Assembly: GCA_948144175.1 (NCBI GenBank)
Contig: CANXME010000213.1
Coordinates: 2,504,501 to 2,568,500, forward strand
Reading direction: 5' to 3'
DNA from: Closterium sp. NIES-65
Lineage: Eukaryota; Streptophyta; Zygnematophyceae; Desmidiales; Closteriaceae
DNA length: 64,000 nt
Made by a program: the position numbers and the translations under genes
Notes under the pieces: generated by a model
Databases searched by the model: none
The model's input: only the letters and a program-made list of their open reading frames with translations
Told to the model about the DNA's origin: nothing
Part shown: in pieces, positions 44,938-55,166 of the stretch
Numbering within the stretch: position 1 is the first letter of the stretch
How the letters are laid out: every line of letters starts with the position of its first letter

Positions 44938-46000
44938 TTGGCTCCGCAAGTAGAAGCAGGAGCAGGACTAGCAGCAGGGAGGCAGGCAGGCAGGCAAGCA
45001 GGCGACGCGCAGCGTGCTAGCAGGGCAAGAGCTCACCAGTGGTGGGAAGAGTAGGTTCGGCGACTCAGCGGCTCGGCAGCTCGGCGGCTCGGCGGCTCGG
45101 GCGACTCGGGCGGCTCGGCGGCAAGGCGGCTCAGCAGCAACTGCAGCTCAGTAGCTCGGTGACTCGGCGGCTCGGCGGCAGGGCGGCTCGGCAGCAACTG
45201 CAGCTCAGCAGCTCAGCGACCCGGCGGCTCGGCGGCAGGGCGGCTCGGCTGTGGGGCGGCTCGGCTGCTGCAGTGGGAGATGAAGGAGGAGGAGAAGCAG
45301 GGGAGGCCACACACGTGCCACCCCTCTGCTGGCCTCTCAGGTCGCCTCGACAGGCGACGGGAAAAGGGGGGGTGGGTGGTGGGGGGCCGGTAGGTGCAGC
45401 GGCGGGGCCAGCAGGTGCAGTTGCGGGGCCGGTAGAAGGGGACGGCAGGAGCCGTCAGGAGGGGACGGCGGGGCCGTCAGGAAGGGACGGCGGGGTCGTC
45501 ACGAAGGGACGGCGGGGCCGTCAGGAGGTGACCGGGCCGCGACGGGGGCAGGCGGCGGGGCCGCGTAAGGGCCTGGGCGGGGCCGCGACAGAGCCGTCGG
45601 CGGGGCCGCGTGAAAGCCGGGGCGGGGCCGCGTAGAAGCCGGGGCGGGGCCGCGCGAGAGCAGGCGGCGGGGCCGCGAAGGAGCCGGGGCGGGGCCGCGT
45701 GAGAGCAGGCGGCGGAGCCGCGTAAGGGCCTGGGCGGGGCCGCGACAAAGCCGTCGGCGGGGCCGCTTGAAAGCCGGGGCGGGGCCGCGTAGAAGCCGGG
45801 GCGGGGCCGCGCGAGAGCAGGCGGCGGGGCCGCGAAGGAGCCGGGGCGGGGCCGCGTGAGAGCAGGCGGCGGGGCCGCGACAGAGAGGGCGGCAGGGCCG
45901 CGTCAGTGAAGGCGGCGGGGCCGCAGGGGAAATGGCGACCCGAGGGGTCGCTAAAAAAAAGATCGCGCCTCGGGGGACGCTTCGGTGGGCCCAAAAAAAC
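44938..46000 (-). repeat. GC-rich leader of copia G with a 157-bp duplicated block
   Basis: GGCGGCTCGGCGGCAGGGC-like units lie at 45060-45270, and GGCGGGGCCGCG units at 45540-45930. The block around CGCGTAAGGGCCTGGGCGG (45562) recurs at about 45719, an offset of 157 bp. No gag capsid coding is detectable in any minus-strand frame. Confidence 0.78.
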
Positions 46001-46028
46001 GGTCCGTAGAAGGACCCGCTCTATACCA
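46001..46028 (-). promoter_or_regulatory. Primer-binding site and hairpin of copia G
   Basis: Minus strand TGGTATAGAGCGG, then GGTCC-TTCTAC-GGACC (46016-46001). Stem bases differ from the siblings on both sides, so pairing is kept. Confidence 0.75.
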
Positions 46029-46160
46029 TGTGAGAATAAGCGAACAGGAATGAATGAACTAGCAGTGAAATGAGTACAAGTAGGAAACCCTAGAATTGTG
46101 TACCCCCTATAGGCTAACCCACTGTAGCCTACACAAGCATAACATATATAATGTTTGACA
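46029..46160 (-). repeat. 5' LTR of copia G (132 bp)
   Basis: Identical to the 3' LTR at 39326-39457; followed by GCCCC. Confidence 0.93.
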
Positions 46161-46165
46161 GCCCC

Positions 46166-46806
46166 CTCTGGCACCCTGTCTGGTCTTTACCTCCCCTCGT
46201 TCTCTACGAACTTGGTGTGTTATGCTGACCTACAGGATGCGGGGGTTCACCAGTTCACTCCTGCGAATCAGCAGGTGACCCACTGCACGGACGCTCGGAC
46301 AGGCCGACACCTGGCCACGTTTACACGTTAGCCGGGGTCGAGCCTGTACACACTGACCACTGCGTCTCCTCCAGTCCCTGCGTCTGGTCAGGTAGCTGCG
46401 TCGGCTCTGTTTTGTGGCGGGCTACTCGCTCGTCTTCTGTTCTCGGCTCCAGTTGTGAGGCTGAGATCTACACAGGAGCCATGGCTGCACAGGAGCTTCG
46501 CTGGCTCACCTACCAGCTGACTGACCTCGGAGAGCCGCCTCGTTCTCCTCCAGTGCTGTACGTAGACAACAAGGCCATGCTGGCCTTGTGTCGGGAGCAG
46601 CGACTGGAGCACAGAACGAAGCACATTGCTCTCCGCTACTTTCTTGCTCGTGAGCTGCAGCAGCGTGGTCAGCTGCATCTTGCGTACGTGGCCTATGAGG
46701 CCAACACTGCTGATATCTTCACCAAGGCGCTTGCGCCTTGTGACCATCAGCGCTTCTGTACTCAGCTGGGCCTTGTGCCTACCTTGCCTCATTTGCTCAC
46801 TTCTTG
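46166..46806 (+). pseudogene. Copia F protease end joined to RNase H
   Basis: The first 240 bp continue protease and spacer from 39325 (TNLVCYADLQDAGVHQF, with a stop in place of Arg near 46330). At about 46403 sequence switches without a gap to RNase H: WRATRSSSVLGSSCEAEIY, VDNKAMLALC, RTKHIALRYFLA, FTKALAPCDHQRF, ending at TGA 46804-46806. In D and G these points are about 4 kb apart. Confidence 0.87.
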
Positions 46807-47023
46807 ACTTTGCTTGTAGTGTTACATGCGGTATATATATACCTGCTCTTGCTGGTCTAGCCTTTTTATATATATGTACTCCTGCATGTGAACTGGCCTT
46901 GTGGCCTCGAACTTGTGCTCGGAATGTGTGGTGACTTTGTGATCCACCCTGAGCTTGCTTTGCTTTGTTTTGCTTGACTTGTCTTGTGACCCCTTGTTCT
47001 CCCCCACTTTGCCTATGGGGTTG
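46807..47023 (+). other. 3' untranslated region and polypurine tract of copia F
   Basis: TA-rich runs at 46830-46880, CATGTGAACTGGCC, and CTATGGGGTTG directly before the LTR. Confidence 0.7.
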
Positions 47024-47106
47024 TGTCAGAACATTATAGCTCATGCATATTGTGTAGGCTATAGTGGAGTAGCCCATAAGGGGTACAACCCAATTAGGGT
47101 TAGTAC
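47024..47106 (+). repeat. 3' LTR of copia F, first 83 bp
   Basis: TGTCAGAACATTATAGC to GTTAGTAC; cut by a solo LTR at AGTAC (47102-47106). The remaining 45 bp are at 47545-47589. Confidence 0.85.
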
Positions 47107-47539
47107 TGTTGGGCTGAAGTGCCTTAGGATCTTTGTAGAGTTTTAAGTCTGAGTAGAATTGTAGTAGCGGAAGCGTTTGAATGAAAATACTTGAACCACC
47201 TTGCGCTAGTATGTGAGGGCAAAGTAAGTTGATTAAACAAGCAAATACAAAGGTTTATATAAGAGTACAAGGAATACGAATAGATAAGTTAAAACCGTTT
47301 TACTGTTGCAATTCGATACAGTGCGACTCGGGCAACTGCTCAATGTCGAGTCAGTTGTGTGTCCTTGCTGTCGCGCTGTATTTGTCAAGTCAAAGGTCGC
47401 TGACCTTTGACCTTCTCGTAACCTCCAGGCGGTTACCCTAACCTCCGAGGGTTGACTCGCGATGCTTCGATTCGGACTGCTTCGCTAGTGTCCTGTGTTT
47501 CGACACGACAGAGGCGCTTAAGACTTATTATTCCCAACA
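47107..47539 (+). mobile_element. Solo LTR of an unrelated LTR retrotransposon
   Basis: A 433-bp insert begins TGTTGGGCTGAAG and ends TTCCCAACA, so its ends form the inverted repeat TGTTGGG/CCCAACA. Flanks AGTAC at 47102-47106 and 47540-47544 are a 5-bp duplication. It contains no coding region. An intact element presumably recombined away its body. The strand is arbitrary because the TG...CA ends are symmetrical. Confidence 0.85.
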
Positions 47540-47544
47540 AGTAC

Positions 47545-47589
47545 TTGTACCCAATTCATTCATAGTTCATTCATTCTCGCTTCTTCTCA
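47545..47589 (+). repeat. 3' LTR of copia F, last 45 bp
   Basis: TTGTACCCAATTCATTC to CTTCTCA; host DNA follows. Confidence 0.85.
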
Positions 47590-47887
47590 CGTTGGACAAT
47601 AGAAGTGCACATCAATAATACAATTCAGCCAGTATAGACAGCTCTAACCTTTTATTATCCCCACATACTGACATAGATGGCATTCTTTTGGAAGAAACAT
47701 ACGAATGTGTGTTTCAGTCAGTTGATGCCAAATAGCAAAAATCGTTTTGTAACAGCATATTATCTTGTATTTAAAAAGGGGCTTTAAGACCACCTCATTC
47801 CACACTCATAACCTGCCACTCTGTTCCTTTCCAAGTCGAGACCCCATCGCTATACTGCCATTGAAAATAGGAAGCTCCGTCGCCTAA
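47590..47887 (+). promoter_or_regulatory. Upstream region of the 47888 gene
   Basis: Relatively AT-rich unique DNA between the transposon stack and the first host gene. TATTTAAAA at about 47770 is a possible TATA-like element roughly 115 bp before the ATG. No further specific site is assigned. Confidence 0.4.
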
Positions 47888-50243
47888 ATGGCTGACAGGG
47901 TCGCTGTGGGAGGCAAACTCTCGGCGCGTGCCGTTTTTCTGACATTTCCGGTTTCACCGGACGTTACTTGCTCGACAAGGCACCTCTCGCTTCCTCAAAC
48001 CTATTCAATACAGGCCAAGTCGGGAGCCGGCACCGACCCCGCTCGAGACGCTTTAACGCGGCTTGCCAGGCTGCATCCAAGAGGATGCGTAACTCACTCC
48101 TCCCGCTGCGAATTCGGTGCTGGGCACGCCGCATCCGACGGATCCGGATTCGCGCGAAGCGCCGTCTTAAGGGGGGATGCTCGTGCAAGCTCTTGTGTCA
48201 GTTGCCGCTGCAGCCAGGGGAGCTATGGCGACGCGAACGCCGGCGGAGGGAATGATGCGAGTGAAGGAATTGGGAGGAGCAGCTGGAGAGACGGTGAGAG
48301 CCCCGGAATGTCACGAAAAGAGAGCAGAAGCACGAGCAACGCGAACAGCAGCAGCAGCAGCAGCAGCAGCAGCGATGGCCATGGCTTTGGCGGTGATAGC
48401 ACGTCTGTCGATGGTGCCACGGCGGGTAACAGCAGCGCCGAATGCGCCGGCACTACTAGCGCAGAACCGACACCCAGCAATGCGGTGGAAACCGGAGGTG
48501 GCAGCAGCAGTAGTGGTCTGGTGGGCAGCAAGCGCGGGTCTGCCAAGGCGAGAGGGCGCAAAATGGAACGGGAACGGGAACCTCTCAAACGGTATACCGC
48601 TCAACCCTCCGCGCACGCTGGTCTACCAAGGCGAGAGGCTGCCCGTCCCGTTCCTATCGGAGAGGTTCACGCAGCACGCCACGCGGCGCGCGTTGTGCGC
48701 TCGCACGGGCTCTCGGCACTCTCTGCGCACGTGCTTCATTCTCCCTCAGCTGGGGACACCCACACTGGTGGGGCAGATGGCGCAGCGGGAGGGGAGAAGG
48801 TGAAAAGAGAGGCAGTGGGAGAGAGGGAGTGGCGTGCTGCTGTAGCGGACTGCATGCAGTGGGTGGAGGGTGATGAGAAGGGGCTTTTCGGCTCGGCAGG
48901 CAGCGTCGCCAGTAGCTGCAGCAGCGGTGGCGTTGGTGGGAGTGGCGGCAGGGACGAGGGTGCCGATGAGTCGTTGATCGAGAGCGTGCGCAAGCTGCCA
49001 CCTAATCGGTATCTAATCTAAACTCACGAATGTTTCAATGCTTCCATGCTTCCATGTTTCTATCCCCGTGCGCACTTTGACCTACAACCAAGGCCAGCCC
49101 CTTCCCTTGCACCAGCTCTATTTCCACAACTCCACCTTCCCCTCCCTACTGCACATCCCTCGCCTTCCTCTAACTGTGTCACCAGCTTCCCAGCGCTCCT
49201 GCCTCGCTATGTGGCCCTGCGATCGGCCATCCAACCATGGAGCGACCTGTTCTTTCGCCGGCACAGCCGCCGACCCACCGTGAGTGCTTTAACGTCTCGT
49301 GGTGCTCGCTCATCGTATCATGAGTTGTTGCTTATCGTTGGTCGGTCATCTGATGAGATGTGGCTGGCCGTTCTCCTGTCGAAGCGGGAAGAGGTGCAGC
49401 AGGAATGTGCATGGCGTGTTGCAAGCAGCTACTCTCCTCATTCCTGTGGAGTTCACAGTGCAGTGCAGGCTGGTGTGATGTCTGCAGCCTTCCTCCTGGA
49501 TACTCAACAACACCTACCAATTGCCTTGATTCTTATCCCATCGCATGTTACGACATGGTGCGGCATGGCACGGCATGGATCCGCATGGCATGGCATGTGC
49601 ACACGAGCAGATGACGGACGTGCATGGCACGCACATGCCATGGCTAGTGGAGCACTTTCATCTCTTCCGCATAGTCATGCTGCGCCTGCGCCCCCACGTG
49701 CTAGACCAAGGCCACCCTGACAATGCCGCTCAGCTCGCTAAAGCCCGCGCAGCCTTCACCCTTGACAGCACCTTTGCTGCTCGACTGGAGCGACTAACTC
49801 CACAAGCCAGATGGAGAGCGACCACCACATCCCGTCTTTCCTCCTCTTCGTCTTCTGCCTCCTCCTCTTCCTCCTCATCCTCTTTCTCTTCCTCGTCGTT
49901 CTCTGGCGCGCAGTATCCCTCCAATCCGCCGTCCTCCCCGCCTGTCTCCTTCTACTCCTACTCATCCTCGGCAGCCTTCCCGGATTCCCACACTTCCCAG
50001 TCCTCCCCGTTGTGGCTACACCCCCCTGCTCCTCCAGCTGCTGCTGGCGCCTCCCCTGCTCCTAGCCCTTCCTTTCTGCCGCCTCCTCCCTCACTTGTCT
50101 CGTCCAACGTGGCTGCTTCGTTCGATGACGTGGACGAGTGGCTGCTTTCTGTGGGGGGAGATGGCGGTTCAGAGGGGAATGGGGGAACAGAGCTTCTGAA
50201 CACGCAACAGTCGTTGCGTTGGCAAGAGCAGCAGCTGCAACAG

Positions 50244-50275
<32 letters not shown>

Positions 50276-51359
50276 GCAGCAGCAGCAGCAACCGGTGAAA
50301 CAATTTGAGCAGCAGCAGGAGCAGCGGCAGGAGCAGCAGGAGCTATTCCAAGGCGCGGTGAACGCAAACCACTTGGTCGCGCAGTGGAAACAGCAGGCTT
50401 GGAGGCGAGGGTTGGGCGAGCGAGGGAGGAGCAGAGGCCGGAGAGACGATTCCAGGGAACGTCGTGAGGAAACGGTGCTACGGGGAGAGAAAGAAGAGGG
50501 GAGAGGAGGAGGGAAGGGAGAGGGGGTGCAGGCGCGTGGGAGGGAGTTGTGGGAGTGGAAGGTTCACACGGACGTGATTGGTGGAGTGAAGGGTGTTGGC
50601 GTGTGGAGGGTAGAGAAGGGAGGGTTGAATGAGGTAGGGTCAGAAGAGCGAGAATCGGGAGGGTTGGAAGAGCAAGGGTTGGGAGAAGGATGGTTGGGAG
50701 AGGGAGGGTTGGGAGAGGGAGGGTTGGGAGAGCGAGGGTTGGGAGAGGGAGGGTTGAAAGAGAGAGGGTTGGGAGACGGAGGGTTGGGAGAGGATGCGTT
50801 GCGAGAAGGAGGTTTAGGATATAGTGCTTCGGACGAGGAAGGGCCATCAGTTAACCATTCAACTGCAGCTGCAGGCAGAGATCAAGACAGGCAATCCAGT
50901 AATACCTCCAGTAATACCTCCAGTAGCACACGTGTGCAGGGGCAACCAGCATGCAATGATGATCCAGGAACAGGGGTAGGCTTGAAACAGAGCGGCGATG
51001 CTCCACAGAACTTTGAAGGCAGGATATTTGATGAGGGGAGTGAGGGGGAGTGGGGGAAGGAGGAGGTGGGGGAGGGGGAGGTGGGAGACGAGGAGGGGGG
51101 AAGCCCCTCGGCTGCTGAAGAAGTGGAAGCAAGTGGAATAGATGTGGGATGTGAGGATTTGGGTGGCTTGGGCTTTAAGCAGGGGGCTGGGGTTGAGTGG
51201 GGGTTGAGTAGGATTATGCGAGAGGTGGAGGAAGGGCAGGGAGGGGCACCGCAGCAAGGGGAGGAGGATATTGGTGACAGGTTAGGTAAGAAGGAAGATA
51301 TAGATTTGTCGGATTCCTTGAGAGGGGTCCTTCGGCAGGTGGATGAGGAAGAGAACTGA
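47888..51359 (+). CDS. Gene for a large low-complexity protein of unknown function (three exons)
   Basis: Proposed exons 47888-49008, 49186-49279 and 49611-51359. Donors AATCG/GTATCT and CCCACC/GTGAGT and acceptors CTAACTGTGTCACCAG and CACACGAGCAG join in frame, giving about 987 residues. The most protein-like core spans exons 1-3: VRKLPPNR, FPALLPRYVALRSAIQPW and PWLVEHFHLFRIVMLRLRP. I do not recognise the family. The rest is low complexity: Ser runs in exon 1, Ser/Pro tracts (49840-50030), a Gln run (50222-50345) and a GGLGEGGLGE repeat (50640-50820). In exon 1 a different frame (about 48590-48767) looks more natural (TLVYQGERLPVPFLSERF), so the true model may use an extra intron near 48768-48829 and another start. 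Exon 1 is therefore uncertain; exons 2-3 are firmer. Confidence 0.65.
50222..50345 (+). repeat. CAG/CAA repeat encoding a Gln tract
   Basis: About 20 consecutive Gln codons mixing CAG and CAA, then a QQEQRQEQQE stretch, in frame within exon 3 of the 47888 gene. Confidence 0.85.
50640..50820 (+). repeat. 15-bp minisatellite GGGTTGGGAGAGGGA in coding sequence
   Basis: Units of 15 bp encode GGLGE/GGLGER variants, about a dozen copies, in frame in exon 3 of the 47888 gene. Confidence 0.85.
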
Positions 51360-52874
51360 TTGGCGATAGCAGTTTGTATAATATGTTGTAGCTACGTTCC
51401 GTTTGTAACAATAGGGTGACATGCCAGTGTTGCAAATTTATCGTGGCGGTCATCTCAGTCGTTGGCCCCAGCTCTATTCGTCATTCGGCGTCTATTGAGA
51501 TATGTGAGTAACAATACACTCGCGAATGCTGAAGTTTTGTTCGCAAGTGATACCACTGCACAACTCGCCTGACATGTATGTACAACTGTTAGTTGGGATC
51601 AAATGAAGGCCAGCCTCTTGTGTGGCTCAGTTACACGTTTGGTTGATTTGGTGCACTGAAATTTCGGCGCCGCTTATGTTGGAGATGGGCTTGGGAATGC
51701 CGTTCATTCCTTTGGGTACCTCTGTCGATGGTAGTTGAGATGTGTACACGTGTCCCATAAACTTGTCCGTGTGCGCTTTAGTGAGTCAGCTTCGCCTTGA
51801 AGTTTCGTGGCCTCTCGGTCAGGAGAACTTTTTCCAACGCCATTCCAGCATCTTCAGGAAAATCTTCGTTGGCACCACGAGGATATACGGCGCGCATCGA
51901 GATCATCTCCGGCGCCTCGCCACGCAAGATCCGCACTTCTGTGGCTGCCCACCCCCCTGATCCTGCTAGGCCGAATCGCACTGGATGATCAGCTGCCGCC
52001 TCGCATGTCACGGCTCCTGCTGGTTGAGGCCGCAGTCCTGGCGCGCTATGAGGTGGCAAGCTTTGATTAGCCCATCCCTAGTTGGGCTTTTCGCGATTGC
52101 TTACAGGGCACTCTCGCCTCGCCTTGCTGGTTGGAGCTCTTGGTCGAGACGCAGCGCCTTCCGCGGTCATGCCTGCTCTCGTCGGCGACATTCGCGAAAA
52201 CTGTTCCCGTCTGACGTTGACGAAGAGATTCGCATATCCAGAAACCCCATAACTCTACTCAATCTTTTTAAAAGTCTCTACAAACCTCTCCATTCCTCAA
52301 TCCTTCTTACACTAGCTTTTGGCCATAACTTCATACATTTGCCAGCATTGCGCCCACCCTGCCACCACCAACCAGCCAGTCCCTGCAAAAAGCCCAGCAA
52401 TTCCCGCCAAACCACGGACCCACACCAGTGACCGCACCTATACGAGCCCCTTTTCCCTCCGACACCACAACACTGGCAAACACCCCCTCGAGTAGTTGAT
52501 CACTCCAGCAACTCGACTGACTGCAGCCGATCGCGCGGGAACAGGTCAACCAGCAGCAGGAGAACGCAGTTCATTATCGCTGTACCTCTCTCTATCCCCG
52601 CATTTCCTTCAACCTTGTGGAGCCGAGATAGATTGGCAGCTGGCCCTTCAGTCCTAGCGTCACTGTTGATGTTACATCGGCTCACAACAATTTTATTCAG
52701 GCACCATCTCGGCGCTTCGTCACTAACTTCATCCAGGCCTCTCCTCCTATCCATTTCAAGTCTGTTTTGAGTACAACCTTCGCAACCTTTCTCTTCGAGC
52801 CGTCCTCTTGGCGCGTTCCCGCGTCTTCTGGTGCAATTGAACCCCTTTGCAACGTGAGTGCGCCCAATCAGCAC
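51360..52874. other. Intergenic DNA, no supported gene
   Basis: The 3' flank of the 47888 gene and 5' flank of the DnaJ-type gene. Moderate-length frames exist at 51778-52070 on both strands, with no recognised domain and no matching splice partners. A CT-rich stretch at 52240-52450 could be leader or promoter DNA of the next gene. I see no clear repeat. Confidence 0.5.
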
Positions 52875-54189
52875 ATGGCAGTGCGCGCTCCGCCGTGCCC
52901 ATGTCTCACTGACCAGCGCGCATGCGCGTCCGCCATGTTCTCCGCGCAACCTTCCTCTCTCCGCGCGCACTTTCTCGGAACCTGGCCGTCGCATCAGGCG
53001 CACCGCCATCACCAGTTGCACACCAGTTTCCAGCCAACCTCTCCCCTCAAACTCACTCGCGCGCAAGCCGCCGAACAACCCACCAATTCCAGCCTCGTTC
53101 CGCCCACTCATGGCGGCAATTCCGCTGCAATTCCGCTTCCAGGCCGCGGCTCGGTGGCTAGCAGGGCGGCCGTGACATCTCAGCCGATGCCGGACTCCGG
53201 AGGATTCTTCCGCGCGCCTTCGCCTGTACCCATGCTGCAAAAAATTTTTCAGGCTGCAAGTGCCGCTGCAATTGCCGTGCCTCTTAAGTTTCCCCAACCC
53301 ACTGCAGAAGCTCCTCCGAAAACAGTCACCAAGACTACCCCCACCGAAGCCGCCGCCGCCGGGGCCGCTACAGCTACCGCCGCTAATGCGGCGTCTGCCG
53401 CCGTTTTGACAGGAGTGGGCGCGCGATCGCCGGCGGTCGCGAAGAACAAGGCGCGATCCGGCTGGCGCAGCGATCTGCACATCAGCCGCGCGCTGCCGCT
53501 GCCCATGACCGCGCCGAACTCGCAGCCGTTACCGTTGGAGGCGGTGGAAGAGATGGTTCGCTGCGACCCTGAGATGCAGGTACGACTGCCCGCGTGCTCT
53601 GGGATCAATCGCGCCTCGAGCCGGAATTTTGACACGCGCAGCAATTTACGTAGAACGCGCGAATCGGCGATGGCCTGGCGTGAATTTTCCCGATTCGGCG
53701 TGAACTGGCGGGATTCGGCGTGATTTAGCGCGAATTGGCGGGAAATTGGCGGGAATTGGCGTGACTCGACGTGAATTGACATAAACCGGCGATGCTTGAC
53801 TGTGCAGGACTGCAAGGAGGTGGTGTATCAGTGGACGGGCAAGTGCACGCGGTGCAGCGGCACTGGGTACGTGTCGTTCCGGCGCAAGCGAGGCAAGGAC
53901 TACACGGGCACGTGCATCACCTGCTCTGGCATCGGTACGACATTGAATAAAATTTTCGGATTCACAATCGCTCGCTATTCTCTCCCGTTCTCTCTCGCAC
54001 TTTCCTTACCTACCACTCTCGCTTTCCCAGTTGCCAGTTCCCGTGCCTGTCAAACGGGTCAGCTCACCATGTGTCCTGTTCCCCCTGCCCTGGTTCTGCA
54101 TACTGTGCATGTCAGGCTACGTGCAGCGATTCACAGTGCGGGATAGCATTCGGGTTATGGAGGAGCTGGAAGAGAACCCGTGGCGGTGA
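52875..54189 (+). CDS. Plastid-type protein with DnaJ-like CxxCxGxG zinc finger
   Basis: Exons 52875-53579, 53808-53934 and 54116-54189 join in phase (0, then 1) with GT-AG borders, giving about 301 residues. ATG 52935 is an alternative start. The first about 100 residues are rich in Ser, Arg, Ala and Thr and poor in acids, like a chloroplast transit peptide. An Ala-rich linker follows, then a compact C-terminal domain: [26 protein letters not shown], the motifs CTRCSGTG and CITCSGIG, then [17 protein letters not shown]. Two CxxCxGxG motifs are half of the four in DnaJ, as in plant plastid DnaJ-related proteins used in folding or assembly of photosynthetic complexes. The domain with its flanks resembles a family conserved across land plants. 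There is no J domain. The exact function is not known to me. Confidence 0.85.
53630..53795 (+). repeat. Degenerate tandem repeat in intron 1 of the DnaJ-type gene
   Basis: Variants of GGCGTGAATT, GGCGGGAATT and GGCGTGACTCG follow one another about ten times. Confidence 0.65.
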
Positions 54190-55166
54190 AGCTAATTGAG
54201 AACACTGTCTCAACCAAAGCGTTAGAATCGACAATAGCTGTAGCTTACATAAACTAATCCCTTGGATGTACCTCCAAGAAAGGAAGTGGGGAGGGAGAGC
54301 GGGGAGCGGGACTTGGGGAGCACCTGCCAGCGAGCGGCATCAGCAGGATAAGATGTTACGGAGGGAGAAACAGGAATATCCTTAGAACGGTACCTTAGTA
54401 GGCACTTGAGTTGCACATCAGAGGTATATGTATGTATGTCCGTCGGTGTGTTTTTCCGACCAGAATGGAAGGGAAAGAGGTAGACTTGTGTTAGGGAGGA
54501 AAAGAGGAAGCGGAAGCTTCCCTTGTACCACCAGTTGTACCGGATTATATTACCTTAGTGTAGACTCTTTCCATCCAGTGCAATGTGAGTGTGGTGCCAG
54601 CTGTCATGGAGTGCAAGATCACAAGGATTCCCTTCACTGGATGGAAACATGCATGCAAGTGCACAGGCTAAACGATGACCAACCACCACCCTCCGTGATA
54701 AAACAGCTGTGTGCTGAAAGGAAGAGATGGCTTAATTGATCGAAGTGATTTCCTTATGGGACTTCGGCCCTGGCTGCCACGTGGACACATGTATGCATGC
54801 ATGGTGTCGTTGCGTGTGGTGCGTGTTTTATCAGAACCTAAACTGCCTGCATGGTGCCCTGCCATGGTGCCCTCTCACGTGCCACCTGCTGTGCCACATG
54901 CCATGCCATGCCACACCATGCCATCCATCACGTGCACCACTGGCTCCATTTAATCATCGATCATCTCTCATTCCCTCTTGATCCCCCCTCCTTCCCCTCC
55001 CCATCCCCTCCCCTCCCCTCCCCTCACCCACTCTCAAATGTTTCTCCCCCTCCGCCCTTTCTACCATCGCTCCATCTCCCCTCTCTTCCCCGTCCTCCCT
55101 CCACCCGTTTTCCTCCCTGCTGCATCCACCACAGCAGCACAGGTGGCAGCAGCTCCTCACCTCCCT
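54190..55166. other. Convergent intergenic region
   Basis: The DnaJ-type gene and the oxidoreductase gene end towards each other here. CATGCCATGCCA-type pentamer repeats occur at 54840-54930 and C-rich tracts at 54975-55030. No gene is supported. Confidence 0.5.

Larger units (their letters stand above)
39326..46160 (-). mobile_element. Ty1/copia retrotransposon G, very recent, intact pol but no capsid domain
   Basis: LTRs of 132 bp at 46160-46029 (5') and 39457-39326 (3') appear identical at every base. GCCCC duplications lie at 39321-39325 and 46161-46165. One uninterrupted frame (44937-39664) encodes protease to RNase H. Between the 5' LTR and this frame there is only the GC-rich leader: the roughly 200-residue capsid part and the glycine tract found in B-F are absent. 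The copy is therefore young, but it would need Gag from a relative to form particles. Confidence 0.93.
30664..47589 (+). mobile_element. Copia F, internally deleted and split by three insertions
   Basis: LTR halves at 30664-30716 plus 36457-36531 (5') and 47024-47106 plus 47545-47589 (3') each add to 128 bp and differ at about three sites. Flanks GGTTG (30659-30663) and CGTTG (47590-47594) agree at four of five bases, a plausible aged duplication. The body after removal of E, G and the solo LTR is about 3.65 kb. Gag and protease start are followed, after a junction at about 46403, directly by the end of RNase H. Integrase and nearly all reverse transcriptase are gone, so F could only move with help from relatives. 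Confidence 0.88.

Noticed and set aside
51778-52070. Possible small gene or transposon relic on either strand
   Set aside because: No domain, no start or splice context that I can defend, and similar lengths open on both strands.
52500-53480. 326-codon minus-strand frame overlapping the DnaJ-type gene
   Set aside because: Antisense to exon 1, no recognisable domain, no splice partners; the plus-strand model joins in phase to a conserved domain.
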